DNA of 64,000 nucleotides from Bradyrhizobium sp. Y36 (GTDB lineage: Bacteria > Pseudomonadota > Alphaproteobacteria > Rhizobiales > Xanthobacteraceae): assembly GCF_002531575.1 (NCBI RefSeq), contig NZ_NWTI01000001.1, positions 269,501-333,500 of the forward strand. Reading direction: 5' to 3'. Below the pieces are notes generated by a model. It did no database searches and was not told the origin of the DNA. It was given only the letters and a program-made list of their open reading frames with translations. The position numbers and the translations under genes were made by a program. How positions within the stretch are numbered: position 1 is the first letter of the stretch; the number at the start of each line of letters is the position of its first letter. Positions 36,896 to 46,161 of this stretch are shown piece after piece.

Positions 36896-38478
36896 GCTGC
36901 GGGAAACCGAAGCTCGAAGGCCGCGCCCGCGTCGGTCGGCTTGAGCATGATCGAGCCGCCATGGCTTGCCATCACCGCGCGCGCGATCGCCAGTCCCATC
37001 CCGGTGCCGCCCTGGTCGCGGCGCGTGGTGAAGAACGCATCGAAGATCCTGTCGCGGTTCGGCGCCGAGATCGGCTCGCCGTCATTGCTCACCGTCAGAC
37101 GCAAGGTCGTGCGTTCGAAGGTCGCCTCAAGCCTGATCGTCCCAGCCTTGTGCCGCACCGCGTTGTCGGCGAGATGCGACAGCACGATCAGCGCTTTCTC
37201 GCCGGACATGCCGATCGGTCGATCCAGGCTGCCGCTGGCCGCGATATCGCTTGCGGGAAACCGGCTCCTGAGCTCGGTGATCACGGGGGCCAGCTCCGTG
37301 CGCTCGTTCTGCGGCAGGCTTTCGGCGCGTGCCAGCTCGCGCAGCCGCTGCGCCATCGCTTCCAGCCGCCTGGTGTCGGACAGGATGTTGGCGATGAACG
37401 TCTTCTGTTCCGCCGGCGTCAGGCCTTCGGCCTTGCCCTGATAGGAATCCTGCAGCAGCTCGGCGGCGCCCATGATCGAGGTCAGCGGCGACTTGAGCTC
37501 GTGGGTGAGGTGGGCCGAGAACGTCGCGATATAGTCCGAGCGCCGCGCCAGTTGCTCGGCCATGCCGAGGAAGCTGTGCGAGAGCTGGGCGAATTCGCGC
37601 GTGCCGTAATGCCGGAGCGGCTGGAACGCCTCGCGGTCGCCGCGGCCGATTCTGGCGGCACGATCGATCAGCTCGCGCATCGGCAGGGTGATGGTGCGGG
37701 AGAACACGAGGCCGATGGCGACGGTGCCGAGGATCACGGCGAGCCCGGCCAGCACGAACTTGGCCCGCTCCTGGTAGAGATGGTCGAAGATGTTGCTCGG
37801 CGTCCGCGTCGTGTAGATCACGCCGGCCACGCGGTTGTTGACGATGACGGGCATGGCCGAGAACACGTGCACGCCGAGGCCGCGGCTAAAGGAATAGATC
37901 GGCGGCGGCGGCTTGTCCGGCACGCGGTTGCGCAAGGTGGCGCGGTACTGCCCGTGCAGCGCGTCCGCGACCTCATCGATATGGGCGAGCGACTGCCCGA
38001 CCTCCTGCCGTCCGGCAATGACGACGCCCTGCGGGTCGAGGATGCGAAAGCCCGCCAGAGTCACCTTCTGGGTCTCGCGGATGATCGGCGTCAGCCTTGC
38101 GCCGATCTCGACATAGGTCGCCTGCGCCGGCTGGGCCGCGGCCTGCGCATCGGGCCGCCGCCGCAAGAGATCGTTGGCGGTGAGATCGAGCGCCGGGCGG
38201 ATCGGCGTGACCTGGTCGCCGGGATCGGGCAGCACGTTCGGCGGCACCTCGGCCCCGAGCGTCAGCCCGCTGTCGAGCCGCGCGGTGACTTCCTGCGCAT
38301 AGATTGTCGCCAGCACGCGGCTCTGCGCGATCAGCTCGGCCTGGGTCTGGCGGATCAGCTGGTTGTCGTAGAGGCGGAAGAAGAACAGGCCGACCAGCGG
38401 CAGGATCGCGACCGTCGCCAGCACCGTGAAGATCACGAGGGCGAGCGAGGGCCGCCATTTGTCGGGCGCCGCGCTCAT
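36892..38478 (-). CDS. Sensor histidine kinase (HAMP type)
   Basis: A 528-residue kinase. Two helices (about 12-35 and 236-256) frame a periplasmic sensor region of about 200 residues. A HAMP linker follows, then the H-box (FSAHLTHELKSPLTSI, His near 326), the N-box (LSHLADNAVRHK) and the G-boxes (FFTTRRDQGGTGMGLAIA). The start overlaps the stop of the response-regulator gene by 4 nt (ATGA), so they are translationally coupled. The signal is unknown. The preceding DUF4173 membrane gene might sense or modify it. Confidence 0.93.
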   Translation of the reverse strand: MSAAPDKWRPSLALVIFTVLATVAILPLVGLFFFRLYDNQLIRQTQAELIAQSRVLATIYAQEVTARLDSGLTLGAEVPPNVLPDPGDQVTPIRPALDLTANDLLRRRPDAQAAAQPAQATYVEIGARLTPIIRETQKVTLAGFRILDPQGVVIAGRQEVGQSLAHIDEVADALHGQYRATLRNRVPDKPPPPIYSFSRGLGVHVFSAMPVIVNNRVAGVIYTTRTPSNIFDHLYQERAKFVLAGLAVILGTVAIGLVFSRTITLPMRELIDRAARIGRGDREAFQPLRHYGTREFAQLSHSFLGMAEQLARRSDYIATFSAHLTHELKSPLTSIMGAAELLQDSYQGKAEGLTPAEQKTFIANILSDTRRLEAMAQRLRELARAESLPQNERTELAPVITELRSRFPASDIAASGSLDRPIGMSGEKALIVLSHLADNAVRHKAGTIRLEATFERTTLRLTVSNDGEPISAPNRDRIFDAFFTTRRDQGGTGMGLAIARAVMASHGGSIMLKPTDAGAAFELRFPAA

Positions 38479-39179
38479 GCCTCTTTCTCGCAGCGGCCGA
38501 GCTTGAAGCCGACGCCGTGGATGGTCTCGATCACGTTCTCGCAAGCTTGTGCCGCGAGCTTGGCGCGGATGTTGCGGATGTGGCTGTCGATGGTGCGGTC
38601 GGAGACCTGGATGTTGAGCTGATAGGCCGCTCGCATCAGCTGCTCGCGATTGAACACCGAGGTCGGCCGGGTCAGGAACGCGCGCAGGATGCCGAACTCG
38701 ATCGCGGTCAGTTTCAGCGGCGTGCCGGCAAAGGACGCGACGTGCTGCTCGGGATCGATCAGCAGGCCGCCTTGCGCGAGCGTTGCCGGGCCGGCCTTGA
38801 TCTCGCCATTGCGCGGGCTGAGCCGGCGCAGGATGACGTTGACCCGCGCGACCAGCTCGCGCGGGCTGAACGGCTTCGTCACGTAATCGTCGCCGCCGAT
38901 CTCGAGGCCGAGGATGCGGTCGATCTCCTCGTCGCGGGCGGACAGGAACAGGATCGGCACGTCGGACGTCTTGCGGACCTCGCGGCAGACGTCGAGACCG
39001 TCGAATTCCGGCATGCCGATGTCGAGCACGATCAGGTCGGGCTTGTCGGCGGCAACGCGGAGAAGCGCCTCCTTGCCGTCGCGCGCTTCGATCACGTCCA
39101 TGCCGGCCTTCTTCAGGGCGACGCGGATGACCTCGCGGATGTGGCCCTCGTCGTCGACGATGAGAATGCGATGCGCCAA
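38475..39179 (-). CDS. OmpR-family response regulator
   Basis: A 234-residue regulator: receiver domain (VDDEG, phosphoacceptor Asp in VLDIGMPEFDG, Lys in VTKPFSPREL) and a winged-helix output domain ending HIRNIRAKL ... VIETIHGVGFKLG. It begins with TTG, with GGAGAG about five bases upstream. It is 13 bp downstream of the DUF4173 gene and overlaps the kinase start, so the three form one operon. Targets are unknown; the CreB-like overall plan is suggestive only. Confidence 0.93.
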   Translation of the reverse strand: MAHRILIVDDEGHIREVIRVALKKAGMDVIEARDGKEALLRVAADKPDLIVLDIGMPEFDGLDVCREVRKTSDVPILFLSARDEEIDRILGLEIGGDDYVTKPFSPRELVARVNVILRRLSPRNGEIKAGPATLAQGGLLIDPEQHVASFAGTPLKLTAIEFGILRAFLTRPTSVFNREQLMRAAYQLNIQVSDRTIDSHIRNIRAKLAAQACENVIETIHGVGFKLGRCEKEA

Positions 39180-39191
39180 GGAACTCTCCGC

Positions 39192-40721
39192 TCACCCTGC
39201 CGGCCGGCTGCCGGACGGATCTCTTGCCTGCGCGTCCAGCCTGCGCTGGAGCCGCCAGCTCCGAAAACTCCAGCTCCGCCAGGCCAGATCCTGATGCTGC
39301 TGTTCTACAAGGCGGTCGCGGCGCGACACAAGGCAGTAGCCTCGCGCCGAAAGATCGCTCCCTTTGGCGTTGGCCAGGAGTTCGATCGCCTTGTCGATCG
39401 CCGGTAGTGCCTGCGGTCCGAGCGAGAGGAGATAATTGGTGTCGAGCTGCACGCCTTTGCCCGAAGCCTCCTTGCTGTGAGCCACATTATAGTCGGCAAT
39501 GAAGGCATCGAAGTTCACCAGCGAGCAGCCATAGAGCACGATCGCAAGCACGGTCAGATTGACGCCCACGAGCCATTGGTTGGACCGGCTGAGGGCGATG
39601 CGGGTCACGATCAGGACCAGTCCGAGCGCGACCAGCCCCATCCAGATGAAGGCCGCGATGCGCCAGTAGGTCAGCATGTAGACGTCCACATAGAGATCGA
39701 GGCGCAGGATCGAGGAGGCGACGAGCAGCACGTTCTGCCCCACCCAGAGATAGACCAGCGGCCGGATCACCGACGACCTCTCCGCCGGCCCGCCCGGGCG
39801 CATCGCCACCAGCACGAAGGCCGCGGCGAGCAGGGCGGTCACGATCAGCGGATAGGCGCCGCGATGGGCGTAGCCCGCATAGGTCAGATCGTCGGGCAGC
39901 GCCACATGGCCCCAGAGATAGATGCCGTCGAGAACGGACTGCGCCGCAAACAGCAGGTTGAACAGGATCAGCGAGCGCAGGATGGTGGAGGGACCAAGAA
40001 ACTCCGCCGAAACGAGCGGCGGAAGCGGCGGCGGCAAAGGTCCCTCCGCGATGGCTGTCGTGACGATCGTCCTGCGCCGCCAGCGCACATGGATGAAGGG
40101 CCAGACCAGCGCCAGCATCAAGGCCCAGAACAGCACGCGCGGGACGCTGACATATTGGAGGACGAGCTTCGGATTGAGCAGGGATACCCATTGCTCGATC
40201 ACCGGATTCGCCGCGGCGAACAGCGCGACGAAGACAGCGCTGAGTGCAGCTGGGAGCAGCCATTGTGCGATGCCGCGGGTCAGCGCCGACGCGCTGAACG
40301 CCTGGGGCGCATCGAGGAAGAACCTGAAGGGTCCGAGCAGGACGAAATTGCGCAGCGCGCGGACGCGGTCGGCGAGCCCGGTCGCCTCCGCATTGGTCAC
40401 GAGCAGCAGCGCAATCGCCAGCGACGCTATCAGGATCAGGAACGACAGCGTGTCGAGCTCCTCGATAGCAGGCACGAGACCGGCGACGAGGATGGCCGAG
40501 CCGATCATGGCGCGGCGCAAGTCGAGAGCCGCGCGATTGAAGAGCGCCGACACGGCGGCCAGCGCGATCGCAAACAGCGTCAGCGACAGCCCGATCCGCT
40601 GTCCGTAGAACAGCCAGTCCGCGAGTGCGGCCAGCACCAGCGCGAGGCCGATCTTGGCGGGGATCGAGGCGTGACCGATCGGCTTTATTTCCCTTGCGAT
40701 CGTCGAAGCCAGGCTTGTCAT
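39192..40721 (-). CDS. DUF4173 polytopic membrane protein
   Basis: A 509-residue inner-membrane protein with about a dozen hydrophobic segments and the DUF4173 pattern (WPFIHVRWRRR, SLILFNLLFAAQSVLDGIYLWG, YAHRGAYPLIVTALLAAAFVL). The C-terminal 100 residues are soluble. The ATG at 40721 is favoured because the frame upstream has low-complexity, non-membrane sequence. It heads an operon with the response regulator and kinase, so it may take part in the same signal. It is divergent from a GH3 gene. Function unknown. Confidence 0.85.
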   Translation of the reverse strand: MTSLASTIAREIKPIGHASIPAKIGLALVLAALADWLFYGQRIGLSLTLFAIALAAVSALFNRAALDLRRAMIGSAILVAGLVPAIEELDTLSFLILIASLAIALLLVTNAEATGLADRVRALRNFVLLGPFRFFLDAPQAFSASALTRGIAQWLLPAALSAVFVALFAAANPVIEQWVSLLNPKLVLQYVSVPRVLFWALMLALVWPFIHVRWRRRTIVTTAIAEGPLPPPLPPLVSAEFLGPSTILRSLILFNLLFAAQSVLDGIYLWGHVALPDDLTYAGYAHRGAYPLIVTALLAAAFVLVAMRPGGPAERSSVIRPLVYLWVGQNVLLVASSILRLDLYVDVYMLTYWRIAAFIWMGLVALGLVLIVTRIALSRSNQWLVGVNLTVLAIVLYGCSLVNFDAFIADYNVAHSKEASGKGVQLDTNYLLSLGPQALPAIDKAIELLANAKGSDLSARGYCLVSRRDRLVEQQHQDLAWRSWSFRSWRLQRRLDAQARDPSGSRPAG

Positions 40722-40912
40722 ATCCGAAAAGACCTTTCGTGATGGGGTGGCATCACGAAGTCTGAACGCTGCTTGTGCAGAAGGCGGGATCGTCGTCTGC
40801 AGGGCTTCAGGAGTCTTTTGCAGATTTCGTGCAGGCGCGCGTTTGCCTCTCGCGGAGCGCAAATCGCTTTGATAGGTGCGAAGCATTCGTCCCTCATCGC
40901 ATCTGGCACATC

Positions 40913-42310
40913 ATGCAATTCCTTCGTCGTATCGGTCTCATCCTGCTCTGGCTGGCCGCGCCGCTCGTCGCTTTCGCGGCCGCAAACAAGAACGATCCCT
41001 ATCTGGTCCCGTTGCGCGGCGCCGGAAACATCGCGCTTGTCGTCGCAAGCCTTGCGGTCGTCGCGGTCCTGCTGTGGCACGGGCGCTGGCGCAGCATCGC
41101 CGGCAAGATGCTCATCGTGCTCTGGTGCCTGCCGCCGGTCCTGATGTCGGCCGCGCATCTCAAGTTCGAGCTCCGCAAGCAAGAGGTCCTGGCCGCCAGT
41201 GCCGCCGAGGCGCGCCAGCTCGGGCCTCATTTCATGGTCGGCTATTCCTCCTATTCCGAGGTCGCGCGCCTCGCCGGGCAGGGCTTGATCGGCGGCGTCT
41301 ACGTGACCCGGCACAACATTCGGGGCCGAGGCGTCGAGGCGCTGCGCGCGGAGCTTGCAGCACTCCAGGACGTCAGGCGCGCCGCCGGCCTGCCGCCGCT
41401 GGTCGTCGCCGCCGACCAGGAGGGCGGCATCGTCGGCCATCTCGCACCACCTCTGACGAAAGTGCCGGCCTTGGCGACGCTTGCCGGGCTTGCGCCCGAC
41501 GACCAGCGGGCGAAGGCGGAGGAGTACGGCCGCATCCACGGAAGCGAGCTCGCGGGGCTCGGCGTCAATCTCAACCTCGCTCCGGTGCTCGACCTCAAGC
41601 CGCCGGCGCGGCGCAACCGCCTCGATTTCCACACGCTGATCGGCCGGCGCGCGATCGCCACCGATCCCGCCGTCGTCAGCACGATCGCGAGCGCCTATGT
41701 ACGCGGTCTGGAGGAGTCGGGCGTCGGCGCGACGCTCAAGCATTTTCCAGGTATCGGCCGCGTCCGCACCGACACGCATCATTTCAGCGCCAATCTCGAC
41801 ACGCCGGTGAGGGAGCTGGAGGTGACCGACTGGCTCCCGTTCCGCGAGGTGCTGTCGCATTCGCGCAGCGCGCTCATGGTGGGGCACGTCACGCTCACTG
41901 CCGTCGATCCGGATCGCGCCGCGTCCCATTCGAAACGCGTCGTCGACGGGATCATCCGCGAGAAATGGGGCTATCAGGGCATGGTGATGACCGACGATCT
42001 CGTGATGGGTGCGATCTACCAGAACGACGTCTGCAAGGCCGTGGTCGAGGCCATCAATGCCGGTGTCGACATGCTGCTGGTCGCCTATGACGGCGCGCAG
42101 TTCTACCGCGTCTTCGCCTGCGCCCTGGAAGGCTCGCGGAAAGGCATGCTGGACGCGGCGATGCTGCATGCGAGCGAGGCGCGGCTCGCGCGAGGCTTTT
42201 CGATCGAACAGGTGCGGGCCGCCTCAGGCCCGGTCCACCTCGTCGCCACTAGCCCTTCGCAAATTGACGGTAGTCCGGCTCGCGGTGGAACCAGAACTCG
42301 TAGCCGGTGA
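40913..42310 (+). CDS. Membrane-anchored glycoside hydrolase family 3 protein (NagZ-like)
   Basis: A 465-residue protein with three N-terminal membrane helices followed by a GH3 TIM barrel. The motif LKHFPGIGRVRTDTHH corresponds to the KHFPGHG...DSH region of NagZ, and MTDDLVMGAI holds the likely nucleophile Asp. The family cuts beta-N-acetylglucosamine from cell-wall fragments; here the His of KHFPGHG is Ile. Extra N-terminal helices are not usual in cytoplasmic NagZ, so the barrel may face the periplasm. The last 62 bp overlap the 3' end of the convergent peptide-binding gene. Confidence 0.85.
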   Translation: MQFLRRIGLILLWLAAPLVAFAAANKNDPYLVPLRGAGNIALVVASLAVVAVLLWHGRWRSIAGKMLIVLWCLPPVLMSAAHLKFELRKQEVLAASAAEARQLGPHFMVGYSSYSEVARLAGQGLIGGVYVTRHNIRGRGVEALRAELAALQDVRRAAGLPPLVVAADQEGGIVGHLAPPLTKVPALATLAGLAPDDQRAKAEEYGRIHGSELAGLGVNLNLAPVLDLKPPARRNRLDFHTLIGRRAIATDPAVVSTIASAYVRGLEESGVGATLKHFPGIGRVRTDTHHFSANLDTPVRELEVTDWLPFREVLSHSRSALMVGHVTLTAVDPDRAASHSKRVVDGIIREKWGYQGMVMTDDLVMGAIYQNDVCKAVVEAINAGVDMLLVAYDGAQFYRVFACALEGSRKGMLDAAMLHASEARLARGFSIEQVRAASGPVHLVATSPSQIDGSPARGGTRTRSR

Positions 42311-43868
42311 TGCTCTTCTGCATGGCGACGTCGTGGATCGGCTGGTTGAGCGGAACGACAGGTACGTCGCGGATGCAGAGCGCGATGGAATCCTTCACGC
42401 ACCTGTCGTACTCGGCCGTATCAGCGGTGAAGCGGGCTTTGTCGATCAGCGCGTCCATCTCCTTGTTCTGGTAGGAGGAGATGTTGAAGATCGAATTGTT
42501 GCCGTGGAAATTCCAGTAGAAGTAGTATTCGGGATAGTCGAGCCAGCCGCTGAAACGGTTGAGCGCGAGCGGCAGCTCCTTCTTGTTCAACGTCGTGCGC
42601 CAATTGGCGCCGGGAATCTTCTCGATAGCGGCCTTGATGCCGATCTTGGCAAGATTCTCCTGGATCAGGATCGCGGTCGGTTCGCCGACGGTCGCCGTGC
42701 CCGTGTCGAGCGACAAGGTCGTCTCCAGGCCTGACTCGAAGCCTGCTTCCTTCATCAAGGCCTTGGCCTTGTCCAGGTCGGTGGCATAGGGAAACGGCTG
42801 TGGCCAGACCGGCTTTGAGACTTCTGCCGCTCCTCCGTACATCGGAACGGCACGGCCGAAGAACGCGCTGCTCTGGATCTGCTCATATGGCATCGCCCAG
42901 GCAACGGCCTGGCGCAGCTTCACATTGTCGAACGGCGGCTTTGCGGTGTTCAGAGCGACGTACCAGAGCGCATTGGGGATCGGGACGCCCGACACCTTGA
43001 CCTTGCCTTCCCTGATGAGCTGGTCGAAATCGCGCGGCGCAAAGCCGCTCGACAAGTCGGCGTCGCCTCGCTCCAGCATGGCGCGGCGGGTCCCGCCGGA
43101 GGGAACGTCGCGTGCGATCACGCGCCTGATTTTCGGCAAGGGTCCGCTCTTCCAGTCATCGAAACGCGCCAGCACGGTCTCGCTGCCGGGCTTCCAGCTC
43201 TCGATCCTGTAGGCGCCGCCGCCAGCCTCGTTGTTCCTGAGCCACGTCAATGCCCAGGGGTCGTCAGGATTAGCATTCTTCTTCGCCAGTTCCGAGTTGA
43301 TGATGAAGGGCACGACCACGGCGACGTTGAACAGCAGCATCTTGTCCTTGCGGACATAGTCGATGCGGAAGGTGTGATCGTCGACGACCACGAACTGTTC
43401 GGGCTTTTCCAGCGATCCCGCGGACATCTGGAATGTCGGGAAGCCGCCGACCTTCACCGCGCGGTCGAACGACCATTTGACGTCCTTGGCCGTGACAGGC
43501 GTGCCGTCATGGAATTTCGCGTCCTTGCGAAGCCTGAAGGTGCAGGACATGCCGTCGGCCGCAACCTCCCAGCTCTCGGCCAGTTCGGGCGCGAGCTTCT
43601 CGCGATCATACGACAGCGTCCCGTCCGGCAGCGTCCTGGAGGCGTAGGAAAGCAGGCGGTCATAGCAATTCCACGAGAGCCCGTTCACGGTCTGGTTGGA
43701 GCCGACGCCTTGCATGTCCAGCGAGTTCGGACCCAGCTCCTGCACCACCAGCAGAGTCTCGCTACGTCCCTGCGCCCAAGCAAGCGGCGGAGCAACGGCA
43801 CTGATGCCGGCGGCACCCACGCCGCCGAGCAGGCTGCGGCGGCTCATATGGAACGGTGAACTGCTCAT
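42249..43868 (-). CDS. Tat-exported ABC peptide/nickel-type substrate-binding protein
   Basis: A 539-residue binding protein of SBP family 5 (DppA/OppA type). The signal has a twin-arginine pair (MSRRSLLGG) and ends near AWAQ, so Tat export is likely. The family segment LAESWEVAADGMSCTFRLRKDAKFHDG is present, as well as VKWSFDRA. AGGAGG precedes the ATG. No transporter membrane genes are adjacent. Possible ligands: dipeptides, opines, glutathione or metal chelates. Its 3' end overlaps the GH3 gene by 62 bp on the other strand. Confidence 0.92.
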   Translation of the reverse strand: MSSSPFHMSRRSLLGGVGAAGISAVAPPLAWAQGRSETLLVVQELGPNSLDMQGVGSNQTVNGLSWNCYDRLLSYASRTLPDGTLSYDREKLAPELAESWEVAADGMSCTFRLRKDAKFHDGTPVTAKDVKWSFDRAVKVGGFPTFQMSAGSLEKPEQFVVVDDHTFRIDYVRKDKMLLFNVAVVVPFIINSELAKKNANPDDPWALTWLRNNEAGGGAYRIESWKPGSETVLARFDDWKSGPLPKIRRVIARDVPSGGTRRAMLERGDADLSSGFAPRDFDQLIREGKVKVSGVPIPNALWYVALNTAKPPFDNVKLRQAVAWAMPYEQIQSSAFFGRAVPMYGGAAEVSKPVWPQPFPYATDLDKAKALMKEAGFESGLETTLSLDTGTATVGEPTAILIQENLAKIGIKAAIEKIPGANWRTTLNKKELPLALNRFSGWLDYPEYYFYWNFHGNNSIFNISSYQNKEMDALIDKARFTADTAEYDRCVKDSIALCIRDVPVVPLNQPIHDVAMQKSITGYEFWFHREPDYRQFAKG

Positions 43869-44014
43869 CGGGCCTCCTGTCCGGCATTATCCGGTATCGA
43901 GAGGCAAGGTGTGTGCCAATGGCACGACCGATCGTGCGATATCCATGGCCGGCCGCCCCGCGCGATGGCGCGAGGCGGCTTCGTTCGGTTCGTCTGTGCG
44001 TTCGCCGGCTGTTT

Positions 44015-45286
44015 TTATTCGGCCTGCTCCACTGCGGCAGGCATCTTTGCAACCGACATCAGCGATCGCGCGACCTGATTGAGCAACAGATCGGCGTTCT
44101 CTTCCTCGGCGAGGGATTTGGAGAGCAGGGCGACCACCGCGCTATGCCGGAGCTGCTGCGCCAGGTTGCGCGCGGTGGTGTAGCCGGACATCTCGTAATG
44201 TTCGACGCGTTGAGCCGCAGAAATCAGCGAGAGGTCGGCGGCCGCGTCTTCCTTGTCCTCGGCTTCCTTCATGACCTCCTGGCCTTCCTCGATGAGGCCC
44301 ATCATGCCCTTGCAGGGCTTGGCGCGTGCGTTCTCGCCGAGCAGCTCAAAGCATTCGTTGATGCGCTCGACCTGGTTCTCGGTCTCGGCCAGATGCTGCT
44401 CGAACAATTCGCGCAGCTGGTCGAAGCGGGCAGCCTGCGCCATCTTGGGAAGCGCCTTGGTCAACTGCTTCTCGGCATGGAGAATGTCGCGCAGCTCGTG
44501 AAGCAGAAGCTCGGTCAGGCCGGACTCGTCGACGGGCGACGAACTCTCCGCGACGATCGACGGGGCTGAGCCTGGATCCGAAGACTGGAGGGCAGGCGAT
44601 TCCGTGAACACCCAGTCCTCACCCTCGTTCCAGGGACCGCGGGTGTCGATTTCGCCGTGGTCGCCGCTGCCGGTGGAGTCGTTGAAGTACTGGTTCACGA
44701 GGCCGGGCGTCGGCGCGAGCCTGCCGATGCTGAAGGCCGGCTTCTCCAGGCTTTCGAGCGCCCGCGCAAAAGCCTTCATATGAGTGATCTCCCGCGTCAT
44801 CAGGAACTGGAGCGCGTCCTTGCTGCCCGAATCGTCGCAGAAATTGATCAGCCGTTCATAGACGATCTTCGCGCGCGCCTCGGCGGCGATGTTGCTGCGG
44901 AGGTCGACGTCGAGCTCGCCGGTGATCTTCAGATAGTCGGCGGTCCAGGGATTGCCTTGTGAATTGAACAGATTGACGCCGCCGCCACCGGCGATCGCAA
45001 TCAGCGGATCGGCCTCTGCCGCCTGGCGGTCGTTCTTTGAAGGCGCAAGATGCATGCGCGCAAGACAACCGACGACTTCGAGATGGCTGAGCTCTTCGGT
45101 GCCGATATCCATCAGGAGATCCTTGCGGTCGGGATCCTCGCAATTCAAACCTTGAATCGAATATTGCATGGCAGCCGCGAGTTCCCCATTGGCGCCGCCG
45201 AACTGCTCGAGAAGCATATTGCCAAAGCGGGGATCGGGTTCGTCGACACGCACGGTGAACATCAGTTTTTTGACGTGGTGATACAT
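44015..45286 (-). CDS. Manganese catalase - DUF892 (YciE/YciF) fusion
   Basis: A 423-residue fusion. Residues 1-225 match manganese catalase, with the di-metal ligands at Glu35, Glu65, His68, Glu144 and His169 by motif (MQYS, EELSHLE, YERLI, EITHMKAF). After an acidic linker (about 226-252) comes a four-helix DUF892 domain (about 255-415: TELLLHELRDILHAEKQLTKALPKM ... SAAQRVEHYEMSGYTTA) of the ferritin-like YciE/YciF type. The two normally are separate genes. Combined peroxide and iron handling is a sensible guess. The start agrees with family starts (VKKLMFTVRVDEP). Confidence 0.92.
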   Translation of the reverse strand: MYHHVKKLMFTVRVDEPDPRFGNMLLEQFGGANGELAAAMQYSIQGLNCEDPDRKDLLMDIGTEELSHLEVVGCLARMHLAPSKNDRQAAEADPLIAIAGGGGVNLFNSQGNPWTADYLKITGELDVDLRSNIAAEARAKIVYERLINFCDDSGSKDALQFLMTREITHMKAFARALESLEKPAFSIGRLAPTPGLVNQYFNDSTGSGDHGEIDTRGPWNEGEDWVFTESPALQSSDPGSAPSIVAESSSPVDESGLTELLLHELRDILHAEKQLTKALPKMAQAARFDQLRELFEQHLAETENQVERINECFELLGENARAKPCKGMMGLIEEGQEVMKEAEDKEDAAADLSLISAAQRVEHYEMSGYTTARNLAQQLRHSAVVALLSKSLAEEENADLLLNQVARSLMSVAKMPAAVEQAE

Positions 45287-45426
45287 GGGAGGGCTCGCGC
45301 TGTTGGGGAGACTATGCGCGTCAACCGGCCCTCGGAACGTTCGTTCCTACTTCGTCGAGATTCAGATCCGGTGCTGCGAAGAAAAAGCGGAGCGCATCTG
45401 CACGTTCGTGAATGCCGGCGAGGCCT

Positions 45427-46059
45427 CTACGGTGCCGCCGCTGCGTGGCTCCGCTCGGCCCGCGCGATAAGCCCGTCGATCATCGCGCGCACGAGGCCTG
45501 CGATTTCCTCGCGCAATGCCGGCAGCGGCACCGCGACCAGCTTCTGCTCCAACCCCAGCGCCACCATGCCATGCACCGCGGAGAACAGGCTGCGCGCGGT
45601 GATGCCGAGCTCGTCCGCACCTCGCTTCGGAAACAGCGTGGCCAGCGGTACGTAGATGTGCCGGAACAATTGCATCTGGTCGTCGATCGACCAGTCGGGG
45701 ACGGTCTTGTCGGCCTCCATGCGGTGCTCGAACAACGCGCGCCAGAGCTGGAGATTTTTGGCCGCGAAGTCGCAATAGGCGAGGGCGATCCGGACCAGCG
45801 TCTCCTGCGGCGATGGCTCACCCGCGCGTTCTGCCGCGCTCAGCGCCTCGTCGAGGCGGTGCAGCGTGCGCGAGCCTACGCGCAGGATCAGTTCGTCCAT
45901 ATCCTCCACGAGATTATAGACCGCGCCATTGGCGCAGCCGATCTCGCGGGCGAGATCGCGGGTCTTCAGTCCCGACAATCCACGGTCAGCGATCATCCGC
46001 TCCGCCGCGAAAATCAGGTCGGATCGAAGTTTCTGTCGTCGTTCCAATGCCTTAGGCAT
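45427..46059 (-). CDS. TetR-family regulator of the pspA-yiaAB operon
   Basis: A 210-residue repressor. The helix-turn-helix is at about 25-50 (LKTRDLAREIGCANGAVYNLVEDM), followed by an all-helical ligand domain with the TetR_C WHG-like region. The ATG at 46059 is chosen since the next in-frame ATG (46110) would place two of the three operator palindromes inside the gene. It is divergent from pspA. It probably represses both itself and pspA until an envelope-stress ligand binds. Direct binding is not shown. Confidence 0.88.
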   Translation of the reverse strand: MPKALERRQKLRSDLIFAAERMIADRGLSGLKTRDLAREIGCANGAVYNLVEDMDELILRVGSRTLHRLDEALSAAERAGEPSPQETLVRIALAYCDFAAKNLQLWRALFEHRMEADKTVPDWSIDDQMQLFRHIYVPLATLFPKRGADELGITARSLFSAVHGMVALGLEQKLVAVPLPALREEIAGLVRAMIDGLIARAERSHAAAAP

Positions 46060-46074
46060 ATCTGGCCAAATTTT

Positions 46075-46087
46075 TGAGCGTTGCTCA
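46075..46087. promoter_or_regulatory. TetR operator palindrome 1 (TGAGCGTTGCTCA)
   Basis: Perfect 5+3+5 dyad 16 bp upstream of the TetR start. Its reverse complement is identical to palindrome 3. Confidence 0.8.
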
Positions 46088-46096
46088 AATTTCTCT

Positions 46097-46109
46097 TGAA
46101 CAATGTTCA
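46097..46109. promoter_or_regulatory. TetR operator palindrome 2 (TGAACAATGTTCA)
   Basis: Same dyad geometry with one base pair changed in each arm. Its centre is 22 bp from palindrome 1. It overlaps TTGAAC (46096-46101), a plausible -35 of the rightward promoter, with TACAAA at 46120-46125. Confidence 0.7.
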
Positions 46110-46132
46110 TGGTTGTTGCTACAAAGAATTTG

Positions 46133-46145
46133 TGAGCAACGCTCA
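46133..46145. promoter_or_regulatory. TetR operator palindrome 3 (TGAGCAACGCTCA)
   Basis: Identical to palindrome 1 in the opposite orientation. It lies 16 bp before the pspA start, just downstream of the likely promoter. Confidence 0.8.
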
Positions 46146-46161
46146 TAACAGGGAGCTGCAG

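Noticed and set aside
38479..39195. A minus-strand frame that would extend the histidine kinase by over 230 residues
   Set aside because: It lies within the response-regulator gene in another phase; the ATGA overlap gives the correct kinase start.
46060..46110. Earlier ATG for the TetR regulator at 46110
   Set aside because: It would put two operator palindromes in the coding region and has no ribosome-binding site.
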